Part shown: positions 9,817 through 18,107 of the stretch, piece by piece
Numbering within the stretch: the first letter of the stretch is position 1
Layout of the letters: the number at the start of each line of letters is the position of its first letter
Origin: Terribacillus sp. DMT04
GTDB lineage: Bacteria; Bacillota; Bacilli; Bacillales; Amphibacillaceae
Direction: 5' to 3'
NCBI RefSeq assembly: GCF_019056395.1
Contig: NZ_CP077639.1
Span: 2,296,001 to 2,360,000 of the forward strand
DNA length: 64,000 nt
Notes under the pieces: generated by a model
The model's database searches: none
What the model was told of the DNA's origin: nothing
What the model saw: the letters and a program-made list of their open reading frames with translations, nothing else
Position numbers and translations under genes: made by a program

Positions 9817-10631
9817 TATGATTCCTCCATTATGTCTGCTTCATCATGAAGCAAGTATCTTCTTACTATTTTATCAAAAATTCGCGGTTGTTCAACATGG
9901 ACGCTGTGACCAGCTGCTGCAGCGATATGTAAAGATGCGTTTGGCAGCTGTTTCTCCATCTCCTGATTGATGCCGACGAACTTGTGATCCATTGCACCAG
10001 CGACCAGCACAACTGGTCTATCCAAAAGGGAAAGCTTGTCCCAATTCGAAGTTTGCTTGCCAGTTCCCATCGTCCGAAGCGATGCAGCCAGGCCGCTTGC
10101 CTGCTGCGAAAGCCTCTCCTGCCTAATTTGTTTCTGAATGGATATTGGCAAACTTTTTTGCGTTTCAAACAGCGGAATTTTTTCCCAGAAGCCGACAAAC
10201 TCCTCCAGCCCCCCTGTTTCCAAACGCTGTGCCAGCCGCTCATCCTGCTGCTGCCTGGCACGTCTGCCTTCCTCTGTCTTCAAACCTGGAGAAGCACTCT
10301 CTAACAGGAGGCCATTCACTTTTTCTGGATAACGGCAAGCAAACGAAAGAGCTGCCCGGCCGCCCATCGAGTAGCCTAATAGCTTTACTTCATTTATAGC
10401 ATGCTTGTCCAGAAACGCCGCAACAGCATCTGTAAAGCTTTCCATCGTGATTGTATCAGAGCTCTCTGTTTTACCATGCCCTGGCATATCAATTGCAATC
10501 ACTCGATGCGCCGCACTCCATGATTCAAGAAAAGGCACCCATGTCTGGTTTGTACCTGTGAAACCGTGAAACAGCAGCAGTGTCGAGCTTGCTTGTTTAC
10601 TGCCAGTTTCCACATAATGAAAATCAAGCAT
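9816..10631 (-). CDS. menH: SHCHC synthase (alpha/beta hydrolase)
   Basis: Removes pyruvate from SEPHCHC to give SHCHC. 271 residues, alpha/beta-hydrolase fold: [10 protein letters not shown] after strand 3, nucleophile elbow [10 protein letters not shown] near residue 90, and the C-terminal His in [11 protein letters not shown]. The arginine-containing elbow (GGR) is typical of MenH. Start ATG 10631 overlaps menD by 8 bases; its stop overlaps menB by one base. Confidence 0.92.
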   Translation of the reverse strand: MLDFHYVETGSKQASSTLLLFHGFTGTNQTWVPFLESWSAAHRVIAIDMPGHGKTESSDTITMESFTDAVAAFLDKHAINEVKLLGYSMGGRAALSFACRYPEKVNGLLLESASPGLKTEEGRRARQQQDERLAQRLETGGLEEFVGFWEKIPLFETQKSLPISIQKQIRQERLSQQASGLAASLRTMGTGKQTSNWDKLSLLDRPVVLVAGAMDHKFVGINQEMEKQLPNASLHIAAAAGHSVHVEQPRIFDKIVRRYLLHDEADIMEES

Positions 10632-12369
10632 GATGCTGCTCCAAATATGTTAACAGCTGCTGTTCGGCTTGCTGCCATTTTCCCCGGTGCCAGCTGACAT
10701 TCGCTTCCCGTTCGGTACGCACTTCAATAAGGTGCATCCCTTTTGTCTGATAGCTTTCTTGTAAAGCATGCGAGAAAGCATTGCGGTCAGCTGCCAATGT
10801 GTATGGCAGCTGATACAAATTCGCTGCATGGGCGAAATCTAAATTGGTTGGTGTTCCAAATAGTGCCTCAAAGTGGGCAGCTTCCTGCGCCTGCGGCAGG
10901 AAGGAGAAAATGCCCCCGCCATTATTGTTAATCACAACAATGGTTAAATCGAGACCATAATTTCGCCCCAGCATCAGACCATTCATATCATGATAGAAAG
11001 AAAGATCTCCAATGACAAGCGTTGTTCGTTTGCCACTGGCTGCAACTCCTAATGCGGTAGAGACAACACCATCAATACCATTTGTTCCGCGATTGCACCA
11101 AGGTTGGACGTGTTTATCGGTTGCAAAGAAAAAACTGTCCAAATCACGTATCGGCATGCTGTTTCCGACGAATACATGACTGTCTGCTGGTGTTTCCCGC
11201 AGGATATCCTGCACCGTTGTACCTTCTGTCAGTTCTTGTTGCGCTGCATCATCTTGCAGCACGTCACAAGCAATGCGATTCATCTGTTGCCACACCGGAA
11301 GCCAAGTATCGCGTGTTCCAGCAGATTGTTCTGCCAATGCTTCGCAAAGCGCAGCCGGATTGCAATAAATGAATTGCGTATGCATTCCTACTGGCTCTCG
11401 GTAGCCTGCATGGTTTTCAACTACAATATGCTTGACCGCTGGGTTTTCTTTCAACAAGAATAAATATGGCTTAGATACTGGCATTGCACCGAAACGAATA
11501 ATATAATCTGGCTGCAGCCGTTCTCGAACAGACGCTGATTTCAAAATTGTATCGTACGTTTCGATAATCGGCTCTTTGTCATGATCTCCGCTTCGCAGCT
11601 GTGATAACGGATCTGCCAATACAGGGATCTGCCATGCTTTGGCTACCTGCACAACAGCCTGTGCGAGTGCCTTGTCTTCTTGCGGTCCAACGACTAATAG
11701 CCCTTTCTTACCAGATGCCAGGATTTCGGCAAGCTGGCTGACTAGCTGTTCATTTATTTGTGAAGTTCCATATAAAGATGGCTCAACCGTATTTTCGCCT
11801 GAAGACCATATATTCTCCATCGTGAAGTCCGGTGTTAACGGCTCGCGGAAAGGAAAATTAAGATGAACAGGACCTGCATTGCCTTCTAGTGCTTGCTGCA
11901 TCGCTCTGGCAGCTTGCTGCTGCACATACCGTAATGCGGCAGGATTTGCTTCCGGCAGCATCATTTCATGGAACCATTTGACGAACCCGCCATACAGTTG
12001 AATCTGGTTGATTGCCTGCGGCGCTCCTACATCACGCAATTCATGCGGGCGATCAGCTGTCAACAAAATTAGCGGGACTCTGCTGTAAAATGCTTCCACA
12101 ACAGCTGGCATATAATTAGCTGCTGCTGTTCCTGATGTACATACAAGCGCTACCGGTTTTTGACTTTGCTTTGCCAAACCAAGCGCAAAAAATGCAGCCG
12201 AACGCTCATCCAAGTTTACCCACTGCTTCATATGCGGATGTTCTGTCATTAATAAAGCAAGCGGCGTCGATCTGGAGCCTGGTGAAATGACCACCTGCTC
12301 GACTCCGCTTCGCCAAAGAGCATCCACAAAATGTCCGACATATTTGGTTAACGTTTGTATATGACTCAT
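10624..12369 (-). CDS. menD: SEPHCHC synthase (ThDP-dependent)
   Basis: Adds the succinyl semialdehyde-ThDP unit from 2-oxoglutarate to isochorismate. 581 residues. VISPGSRSTPLALL near residues 27-40 and the activating Glu in VNLDERSAAFFALG near 51-64 mark the Pyr domain. VIGDLSFYHDMNG followed by the VVINNNGGGIFSFLP loop is the ThDP/Mg2+-binding PP domain. Start ATG 12369 overlaps the menF stop by 4 bases (ATGA). Length is normal. Confidence 0.97.
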   Translation of the reverse strand: MSHIQTLTKYVGHFVDALWRSGVEQVVISPGSRSTPLALLMTEHPHMKQWVNLDERSAAFFALGLAKQSQKPVALVCTSGTAAANYMPAVVEAFYSRVPLILLTADRPHELRDVGAPQAINQIQLYGGFVKWFHEMMLPEANPAALRYVQQQAARAMQQALEGNAGPVHLNFPFREPLTPDFTMENIWSSGENTVEPSLYGTSQINEQLVSQLAEILASGKKGLLVVGPQEDKALAQAVVQVAKAWQIPVLADPLSQLRSGDHDKEPIIETYDTILKSASVRERLQPDYIIRFGAMPVSKPYLFLLKENPAVKHIVVENHAGYREPVGMHTQFIYCNPAALCEALAEQSAGTRDTWLPVWQQMNRIACDVLQDDAAQQELTEGTTVQDILRETPADSHVFVGNSMPIRDLDSFFFATDKHVQPWCNRGTNGIDGVVSTALGVAASGKRTTLVIGDLSFYHDMNGLMLGRNYGLDLTIVVINNNGGGIFSFLPQAQEAAHFEALFGTPTNLDFAHAANLYQLPYTLAADRNAFSHALQESYQTKGMHLIEVRTEREANVSWHRGKWQQAEQQLLTYLEQHHA

Positions 12370-13721
12370 TCTGTTACCTCCAGCGCTTCCAACATCGGAC
12401 GGAATTTTATTGCAGTTTCTTCAAATTCCAATTCTGGATCGGAATCTTTTACAACGCCGCAGCCTGCAAATAAGACAGCTTGCTTGCCGTCCAGCAATCC
12501 AGAACGAATTGCTACTGCTGTATCACCATTCTGATAGCTATCCATCCAGCCAATCGGCGCACCGTACCAGCCGCGCTCCAGCGGTTCTCTGTCCGAGATA
12601 AAAGCAAGTGCTTTTTCCTTTGGCAGCCCGCCTAAAGCTGGCGTTGGATGCAGTTCTTGTACGATTTGCTGCATGGAAGCTCCGTTTCGTATATCTGCCG
12701 AAACAGGCGTATATAAATGCTGGAGCTGACGTAACCTCATCAATTCCGGTCCAGCAGGAAGCTGTAAATTAACGGTATATTTGCGAATAACACCTGTAAT
12801 CATCTCGACCACATATTGGTGCTCTTCACGGTTTTTGCTGTCTTCAAGCAATGCTTTTCCAATCGCTGCATCCGTTGCAGCATCTTTTCCGCGTGGCGCC
12901 GTGCCTGCGACACAGCTTGTGTGCAATGTTCCTGCTTCAACACGAACGAGTCGCTCTGGTGTAGCTCCAATAAAACATGCCGTACCATTTTCTACAGCAA
13001 AAATGAAACTATCTTGCTGCCTGTTCATCAAGTTTCGAAGTACAGTAGCCGCTTGCAGTTTTTCTGCAAATTCCAGTTTCATTGCTCGAGCTAACACGAC
13101 TTTATCCAAGTCTGTTGCTTTTATTGTGTCCGTTGCTTCTTTGACTAATCGTTTCCACATTTCAGGCTCCAACTCTTGCTTATTTGTCAGCTTCATTGGG
13201 GAATCTGATTGTGTGCAATCAGCCATCAGTGTCTCAAGCTGTTCCAAAATAATCGTAACAGCCTCGTTTACATCGGTGCCATCTACAAGCTGGTTAATTG
13301 TTAAATAATAGTTTGCCTTTGTTTTGGTCAAAGTAAAAGCAGGAATACGATATTGCGCAGCAGGAAAGTCCTTCCACAACTGACGCAACTGCTCTGTTTG
13401 AAAGTTGTTTCCGCAAAAGGCGACTGGCCCTGTCCCGGGTACCGCTGAAAGATTGTGAACTATTGCACTTTCTATAACATGCTCCCATTCTTGAGACGAA
13501 CGCATGTCCATAATGGCTGGTCCTGCACCAACTAAATAAAAATCATCTTTCTGGCTATACCAGAAATGACGCTCTCCTTTTAAGGAAGAGCCATTGGCGA
13601 AGAAAAGGAGCGGATCTATGCCACTAATCTTTTCTGTCCAGCTTACTAGTGTCTGCTGCCCAGCTGGTACAGCAGCATTTCGAAGAAAAGACTCGAAGTC
13701 TGTCATATATTGTTGAATCAT
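12366..13721 (-). CDS. menF: Isochorismate synthase
   Basis: Converts chorismate to isochorismate, the first step of menaquinone synthesis. Start placed at ATG 13721 because GGAGG is 9 bases upstream; this gives 451 residues. The chorismate-binding domain is in the C-terminal half: LARAMKLEFA, FIGATPERLVR, the AGTAPRGKD loop, HPTPALGGLPKEKAL, ERGWYGAPIGWMD, and FAGCGVVKDSDPELEFEET with the Mg2+ ligand glutamates. First gene of the leftward men operon. The promoter must lie in the 211-base gap shared with menA. Confidence 0.95.
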   Translation of the reverse strand: MIQQYMTDFESFLRNAAVPAGQQTLVSWTEKISGIDPLLFFANGSSLKGERHFWYSQKDDFYLVGAGPAIMDMRSSQEWEHVIESAIVHNLSAVPGTGPVAFCGNNFQTEQLRQLWKDFPAAQYRIPAFTLTKTKANYYLTINQLVDGTDVNEAVTIILEQLETLMADCTQSDSPMKLTNKQELEPEMWKRLVKEATDTIKATDLDKVVLARAMKLEFAEKLQAATVLRNLMNRQQDSFIFAVENGTACFIGATPERLVRVEAGTLHTSCVAGTAPRGKDAATDAAIGKALLEDSKNREEHQYVVEMITGVIRKYTVNLQLPAGPELMRLRQLQHLYTPVSADIRNGASMQQIVQELHPTPALGGLPKEKALAFISDREPLERGWYGAPIGWMDSYQNGDTAVAIRSGLLDGKQAVLFAGCGVVKDSDPELEFEETAIKFRPMLEALEVTE

Positions 13722-13833
13722 TTTTTCCGACCTCCACATTACTGCAAGGACAAGTTTGTTCGTTAACGTACATTTCAGATGTCCTTCCCTATTCTATTCT
13801 CTTTTTCGCTGATTAACAAGGACTAGCACTTGA

Positions 13834-13854
13834 TTACTTATCTTAAGTAAGTAA
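13834..13854. promoter_or_regulatory. Inverted repeat in the menF/menA divergent promoter region
   Basis: TTACTTA-N7-TAAGTAA, a perfect 7-base inverted repeat with its dyad centre at 13844, in the intergenic region between two divergent halves of the menaquinone pathway. It has no U-run, so it is not a terminator. It could be an operator coordinating both directions; no known regulator is matched. Confidence 0.35.
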
Positions 13855-13894
13855 TTTACGTTGACATGCTTTGTCTGTTTCCCTAAAATTAATA

Positions 13895-13903
13895 TGATAT
13901 AAT
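13895..13903 (+). promoter_or_regulatory. Extended -10 promoter element for menA
   Basis: TGATATAAT is an extended -10 (TGN followed by a consensus TATAAT), 30 bases upstream of the menA start. No good -35 lies at 16-18 bases; the TTGACA at 13861 is too far. This is the usual form of TGN-dependent sigma-A promoters. Confidence 0.6.
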
Positions 13904-13932
13904 GCTCTGCATTTATAAGGAGAGAAAGTACT

Positions 13933-14880
13933 ATGCAATCTATCGGAAACGATAATGTGCGCCAAGCACTGAATGAGCGCGATGGCTTTCAGGTGTGGTG
14001 GCGTCTTATGCGTCCACATACATTGACAGCATCCTTCGTGCCTGTTTTCATCGGAACGATGCTTGCTGCATTAGATGGATCAATCAACTGGCTGCTTTTC
14101 GGAGCCATGCTGCTTGCTTGTATCCTGATCCAATGCGCAACAAATATGTTCAATGAATACTATGACTTTGTCCGCGGGCTGGATAATGAACAGTCTGTCG
14201 GAATCGGCGGTACAATTGTACGCGATGGTATTAAGCCGAAAACTATATTGACACTTGCGCTGGTCTTTTATGCCATCAGCATGCTGTTAGGCATCTATAT
14301 TTGTATAGAGTCCAGCTGGTATATCGCTTTGATTGGGCTTGCATGTATGCTGTGCGGCTATTTGTACACAGGCGGTCCCTACCCTATTTCTTATACACCG
14401 TTTGGCGAATTAACATCCGGCGTATTCATGGGTGCTATTATCATTTGCATCACGTATTACATCCAGACCTCAGATTTGACTGGAAGTGTCGTACTGATCA
14501 GCATTCCGACTACCATTTTTATTTCTTGCATCAATTTCGCAAATAACTTGCGAGATCACGATGGAGATAAAGCAAATGGCAGACGAACGGTAGCTATCTT
14601 ACTCGGCCGTCCAAAAGGAGTTTCCTTTATGGGCATCTGCTTTGCTGTCAGCTATGTGATTACAGCTGTGTACATCGCAGTCGGATTGCTGCCAATTTGG
14701 GCAGTTATCACGTTCCTATCTATTAAGAAAGCGCGTGACGCATACCGAGGCTTTATTGGTAAAACACAGCCGCTTGAAATGATGCCGGCTATGAAAGCAA
14801 CTGGACAAACGAATACGATTTATGGTTTATTGCTTGTGATTGCACTGCTGATCCAGCAATTTGTACCATTTTCATTCTAA
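13933..14880 (+). CDS. menA: 1,4-Dihydroxy-2-naphthoate polyprenyltransferase
   Basis: Attaches the polyprenyl tail to DHNA in the cytoplasmic membrane. A 315-residue UbiA-family protein with about eight hydrophobic helices. The two Asp-rich motifs are seen: NEYYDFVRGLDN near residues 74-85 and NNLRDHDGDKANGRRT near 205-220. Start ATG 13933 follows AAGGAGAGAAAG. It is divergent from menF; in B. subtilis menA sits apart from menFDHBEC, so this window joins both loci. Followed by a strong terminator. Confidence 0.96.
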   Translation: MQSIGNDNVRQALNERDGFQVWWRLMRPHTLTASFVPVFIGTMLAALDGSINWLLFGAMLLACILIQCATNMFNEYYDFVRGLDNEQSVGIGGTIVRDGIKPKTILTLALVFYAISMLLGIYICIESSWYIALIGLACMLCGYLYTGGPYPISYTPFGELTSGVFMGAIIICITYYIQTSDLTGSVVLISIPTTIFISCINFANNLRDHDGDKANGRRTVAILLGRPKGVSFMGICFAVSYVITAVYIAVGLLPIWAVITFLSIKKARDAYRGFIGKTQPLEMMPAMKATGQTNTIYGLLLVIALLIQQFVPFSF

Positions 14881-14884
14881 TGAA

Positions 14885-14910
14885 GAAGCGGGCAGCCTGC
14901 CCGCTTTTTT
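14885..14910 (+). terminator. menA terminator
   Basis: AAGCGGGCA / TGCCCGCTT hairpin with a 3-base loop and six U residues, directly after the menA stop. Confidence 0.93.
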
Positions 14911-14971
14911 CTATAGGTTTAATGTTGAAATGCACGGGAAATACAATACATACAGAAAGCAGGTTGTAACA

Positions 14972-15358
14972 ATGGATTTTTCAAACACAATGATGGAGCA
15001 GCTGCACATGCGAGTTATCGAAGCAAATCCAGAGCAAGTGATCATGGAAATGCCAGTTGGCCCGCATAATCGGCAGCCGATGGGCTACTTACATGGCGGG
15101 GCAAGTGTCGCATTAGCTGAAACAGCAGCAAGCATCGGCGGAAATCTGCACGCAGATTCAGCCAGGCAGGCTGTCTTCGGCTTAGAGATTAATGCGAATC
15201 ATATTCGCAGCGTCCGATCAGGTATCGTGACAGCTGTCGCCACCCCGATTCATATCGGTAAAACGACAATGATTTGGCAAATTAACATCTCGGATGAGAA
15301 CAGCGACCTGCTCTCTATCGCACGCTGCACGCTAGCTGTAAAAACGAAACGGCAGTAA
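14972..15358 (+). CDS. menI: Hotdog-fold thioesterase, YuxO/MenI-like (probable DHNA-CoA hydrolase)
   Basis: 128 residues from ATG 14972; the ribosome site (AGCAGG) is weak. The PaaI/YuxO-type signature GYLHGGASVALAETAAS lies near residues 40-56, with the catalytic Glu/Asp position in AETAA; further conserved blocks are GLEINANHIRS and ISRCTLAVK-like SIARCTLAVK at the end. Homologous to B. subtilis YuxO. Its place directly after menA suggests it is the DHNA-CoA thioesterase, the one menaquinone step otherwise missing from this cluster. The symbol is by inference from family and context; a general acyl-CoA thioesterase is the alternative. Confidence 0.78.
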   Translation: MDFSNTMMEQLHMRVIEANPEQVIMEMPVGPHNRQPMGYLHGGASVALAETAASIGGNLHADSARQAVFGLEINANHIRSVRSGIVTAVATPIHIGKTTMIWQINISDENSDLLSIARCTLAVKTKRQ

Positions 15359-15374
15359 AGGAGATGGAAAAGTA

Positions 15375-15755
15375 ATGGATAAAAATAAATTGGAAAATTA
15401 TCGCGAGCAATTGCTTACTATGAAGGAAGAAGCAGAAGGACAAATTGAGGGCAACGACAGTTATAACAGCGCGAAAGAATTCCCAGATGATTCAATCGGT
15501 GAAATGTCCACCGTTGCAAACCACCCTGGCGACCTTGGCACAGAGCTGCATGACCGAGAAACAGCACAAACATTAAAAGAGTCCGCTCGTGAACGCTTAC
15601 GCGATATTGAGGATGCATTGGATCGGATTGAAGAAGGCACATATGGCGTAAGTGAAAAATCCGGCAAGCCGATTCCAGAAGAACGTTTGCAGGCAGAACC
15701 GACAGCACGTTTACTAGTCGAAGAACAAGCTGAAGAAGAAGCAAGAAGAGCTTAA
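15375..15755 (+). CDS. yteA: DksA/TraR-like protein without zinc-binding cysteines, YteA-type
   Basis: 126 residues: an N-terminal coiled coil (MDKNKLENYREQLLTMKEEAE), the motif GEMSTVANHPGDLGTELHDRE near residue 43-62, and a DksA-like C-terminal part (IEEGTYGVSEKSGKPIPEERL, then AEPTARLLVEEQ). The positions that are Cys in the DksA/TraR zinc finger are Ser, Ser, Leu/Val and Glu here, and the protein has no Cys at all, so it cannot form the finger. Downstream of menA as in B. subtilis, where yteA is sporulation-associated. Role unknown; binding to RNA polymerase is only a family-based guess. Confidence 0.8.
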   Translation: MDKNKLENYREQLLTMKEEAEGQIEGNDSYNSAKEFPDDSIGEMSTVANHPGDLGTELHDRETAQTLKESARERLRDIEDALDRIEEGTYGVSEKSGKPIPEERLQAEPTARLLVEEQAEEEARRA

Positions 15756-15771
15756 AAAAATAAGCATAAGA

Positions 15772-15797
15772 AAAGGCACCCTCGCAGGGTGCCTTTG
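15772..15797. terminator. Bidirectional terminator between yteA and the candidate sRNA
   Basis: AAGGCACCCT / AGGGTGCCTTT with a 4-base loop. On the plus strand it ends yteA; on the minus strand it is followed by TTTTCTT and ends the candidate sRNA. Confidence 0.88.
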
Positions 15798-15881
15798 TTA
15801 ATTGCGGCGTGTAAAGCCATGTGGCCACATCCACACGTGTCTAAGACGTGCTTTACCGACTTATGCAATTCAGCTCATCGC
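15772..15881 (-). ncRNA. Candidate small RNA gene, about 110 nt
   Basis: On the minus strand a near-consensus sigma-A promoter (TTGCAA at 15916-15911, 17-base spacer, TACAAT at 15893-15888) fires into a non-coding stretch that ends at a Rho-independent terminator. The transcript folds well on paper: an outer helix pairs 15865-15870 with 15800-15805 (GCAATT/AATTGC), inside it a 7-bp helix pairs 15850-15856 with 15811-15817 (GTAAAGC/GCTTTAC), and two small hairpins lie within (CACGT/ACGTG and the palindrome ATGTGGCCACAT). No matching Rfam family comes to mind. Start point is approximate. Structure by eye only. Confidence 0.55.
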
Positions 15882-15887
15882 TAGACT

Positions 15888-15916
15888 ATTGTAGCACGGA
15901 CAAGTAGCCTTTGCAA
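15888..15916 (-). promoter_or_regulatory. Sigma-A promoter of the candidate sRNA
   Basis: TTGCAA (-35) and TACAAT (-10) separated by exactly 17 bases on the minus strand, pointing away from ribU into the candidate sRNA. Confidence 0.6.
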
Positions 15917-15934
15917 CAACTATTTCATCTAATA

Positions 15935-15963
15935 AAAAAGCTCCCCATCGGGAGCTTTTTTAT
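15935..15963. terminator. Terminator after ribU
   Basis: AAAAAAGCTCCC / GGGAGCTTTTTT with a 4-base loop and U-runs both ways. The ribU stop codon lies in its right arm. Confidence 0.93.
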
Positions 15964-16544
15964 GCTGCTGCAGAACCAGAACGTTTCCGCTTCGCGAACC
16001 ATGGTTTCAGTTTTGCAAATAGCGGGACAAACACAATTGCAATAATGATACCTTTAATAAGGTTGAATGGAACAATACCAGCAGTGACTGCTAGCCATTT
16101 CGCTTCTGGACTCATGGATGGATAACCTGCGAACATGATATAAAGCGGTAACACGACAAAATAATTCAGTAATCCCATTCCGATTGCCATCACCACCGTA
16201 CCCGTTGCGAGACCGGAAACGAGCGTACGTTTGCTCGCTTTAAATGTATGATAGAAATATGCAACCGGCAAGACAAACATCATACCTGCCAGAAAGTTAG
16301 CTACAACACCTACAGGATCACCCGCTCCTGTAAAGATCAGATATAATAAGTTCTTAATTGCTTCGACTGCAACACCGGCCATTGGTGAAAACAGCAGTGC
16401 AGCTAGTAATACCGGCACTTCACTAAAGTCAATCTTCAAATAAGCAGGCAGCATGGGAAGCGGAAAATTGAGCAGCATGAGCACCATGCTAATCGCTCCC
16501 ATCAGAGCAATTGTAATTGTTTTTGTTAAATTGGATGAACGCAT
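15960..16544 (-). CDS. ribU: Riboflavin ECF transporter S component
   Basis: The membrane substrate-binding subunit that brings in riboflavin together with a shared EcfA1A2T energising module, which is not in this window. 194 residues, five to six hydrophobic helices, with the RibU-type N-terminus (IALMGAISMVLMLLNFPLPMLP, YLKIDFSEVPVLLAALLFSP) and a basic C-tail. Start ATG 16544 with AAGGAGG at 9 bases. The FMN riboswitch upstream confirms the substrate. Single-gene transcription unit. Confidence 0.96.
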   Translation of the reverse strand: MRSSNLTKTITIALMGAISMVLMLLNFPLPMLPAYLKIDFSEVPVLLAALLFSPMAGVAVEAIKNLLYLIFTGAGDPVGVVANFLAGMMFVLPVAYFYHTFKASKRTLVSGLATGTVVMAIGMGLLNYFVVLPLYIMFAGYPSMSPEAKWLAVTAGIVPFNLIKGIIIAIVFVPLFAKLKPWFAKRKRSGSAAA

Positions 16545-16617
16545 AGTCGTTCTCCTCCTTCATCATATTCATCGATTCTAACTCTTGATGAAGGGGAAGC
16601 AGCTTATCTACGTTAAA

Positions 16618-16646
16618 AAGCCCCGGAGCATAATGCTCTGGGGCTT
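16618..16646 (-). terminator. FMN-riboswitch-controlled terminator before ribU
   Basis: AAGCCCCAGAGCA / TGCTCCGGGGCTT with a 3-base loop and a UUUUU run on the minus strand. It is the expression platform of the RFN element. Confidence 0.92.
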
Positions 16647-16735
16647 GGAATATACGCAAATAAGCGGAAGACGTTTCACATACGGAACCCGTACGGAAAG
16701 CAAGGATAGCCAAATTGGCATCCCTCTTCTGCTTC

Positions 16736-16877
16736 GTATCTTCTCCCATCCAGACTTTCACTGTCGGTTCCGGACTTGCACCGGATCAGCCGCAGAACAA
16801 TTGCCCTGCGGGTCACGGACTTCAGCAGATATTCTGCTGTCACCGTCGGTCGGGAATTACACCCTGCCCCGAAGATA
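16736..16877 (-). promoter_or_regulatory. FMN riboswitch (RFN element), ribU leader
   Basis: Minus-strand segments in order: ATCTTCGGGGCAGGGTG, AATTCCCGACCGACGG, the variable hairpin AGCAGAATATCTGCT, AAGTCCGTGACCC, CGGTGCAAGTCCGGAACCGAC, AGTGAAAGTCTGGATGGGAGAAG. P1 is closed by ATCTTC/GAAGAT. These are the universal RFN sequences. FMN binding is expected to favour the terminator at 16618-16646. The roughly 90 bases between hold the antiterminator strand. Confidence 0.97.
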
Positions 16878-16938
16878 GAATCGATATGGATTTATTATTT
16901 TATTATACCTGCTTTCCGCAGATTTGCAACCCCTTTGC

Positions 16939-17997
16939 TTACAAGTCTAATGGGTTCAGACTTTCTTCACCAGAGAGATTTGTCAGGAATTTTACCAACA
17001 AGTCAATTTCCTGCTGAATGACATGCAGGCTGACCGTTTCAACTGGTGAATGCATATAGCGTAAAGGAAGCGAAACAAGTGCGGTTGAAACGCCTTTTCC
17101 TGCATAACGCATCTTATCCGCATCCGTGCCTGTATGACGAGGTGTTAATTCATATTGAAGCGGAATAGCCAACTCTTTGGCAGCTTGCTCGAGCAGCTGG
17201 TTCGCTTTTCGATTAATAGGTGCTCCCTTAGCCAGAACTGGACCGCCATCCAAGCTGACATCAACAACCTTCCTTTTGTTCACGCCAGGGTGATCCGTTG
17301 CAAATGTTACATCACAAGCAATGGCAAGGTCAGGCTGAATACCTGCAGCTGCAAAATAAGCACCTCCCATATTCGTTTCTTCATTCACCGTACTCACCGC
17401 ATAGACGCCAACATTCACTTTTTCTTCTTTCAGTCTGCGCATTACTTCACCAACAATAAAAGAGCCGGTGCGGTTATCGAGTCCGCGTCCTGTCAGATAG
17501 CGATCCATGAGGACAGATGGCTGGCGCTGATACACAATCAAATCACCTACTTGTACATATTGCTCGATTTCTTGCTTAGAAACTGCTCCGCAATCAATAT
17601 ACAAATCTGGAAGCTCAAAATCTCCTTTTACACCGCCAAGATGCATGGCATTTACACCAACAACACCAGGAATGGTCTTGTTATAGCCCAGAACTTGCAC
17701 GGTCATTCCCAATGCTGATTTAGCGTTAAATCTCCCCATCTCGTCAATACGCAAAAATCCATTATCGTCAATGCCAGTCACAACCATCGCGATTTCATCA
17801 CAATGACCTGCAAGCAGCACTTTAAAGTCTGCTTCCGGATTCATTACTGCAATGGCATTTCCTGATACATCCGTGCGCATGTCATCTGCGAAAGGCGCGT
17901 ATTCATTTATCCATTTTTTCTGTATCTCCATCTCATAGCTGGATGGCGACGCTGTACGTAGTAATTCCATTAGAAAATCTTGATTATCTAGCTGCAT
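16939..17997 (-). CDS. M42-family metallo-aminopeptidase
   Basis: 352 residues, close to the usual 350-360 of the M42 family (dodecameric TET-type aminopeptidases; B. subtilis relatives YsdC/YtoP). Metal ligands seen: AGHCDEIAM (His near 65), GRGLDNRTG (bridging Asp near 174), NEETNMGGA (catalytic Glu and ligand Glu near 210), CDVTFATDHPG, and the C-terminal MHSPVE. Cytoplasmic peptide turnover is expected. In the EE motif the usual Val-Gly after EE is Thr-Asn, a small deviation. Start ATG 17997 follows GGCGGAT. Confidence 0.9.
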   Translation of the reverse strand: MQLDNQDFLMELLRTASPSSYEMEIQKKWINEYAPFADDMRTDVSGNAIAVMNPEADFKVLLAGHCDEIAMVVTGIDDNGFLRIDEMGRFNAKSALGMTVQVLGYNKTIPGVVGVNAMHLGGVKGDFELPDLYIDCGAVSKQEIEQYVQVGDLIVYQRQPSVLMDRYLTGRGLDNRTGSFIVGEVMRRLKEEKVNVGVYAVSTVNEETNMGGAYFAAAGIQPDLAIACDVTFATDHPGVNKRKVVDVSLDGGPVLAKGAPINRKANQLLEQAAKELAIPLQYELTPRHTGTDADKMRYAGKGVSTALVSLPLRYMHSPVETVSLHVIQQEIDLLVKFLTNLSGEESLNPLDL

Positions 17998-18054
17998 ATC
18001 TATCCGCCTTTTTTATGTAGTCTGCTTACACTGTAGCATAAGCGAAGCTTATTT

Positions 18055-18088
18055 GTTTAGTTTAGCCGACTCCTCGGGTAAACTAAAC
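18055..18088. promoter_or_regulatory. 10-bp inverted repeat between divergent genes
   Basis: GTTTAGTTTA and TAAACTAAAC separated by 14 bases, perfect over 10 bp, between the leftward M42 peptidase gene and the rightward thioredoxin-like gene. No U-run follows in either direction, so an operator or a leader hairpin is more likely than a terminator. Confidence 0.4.
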
Positions 18089-18107
18089 AGCAGAAAGGAT
18101 GAGAAAT

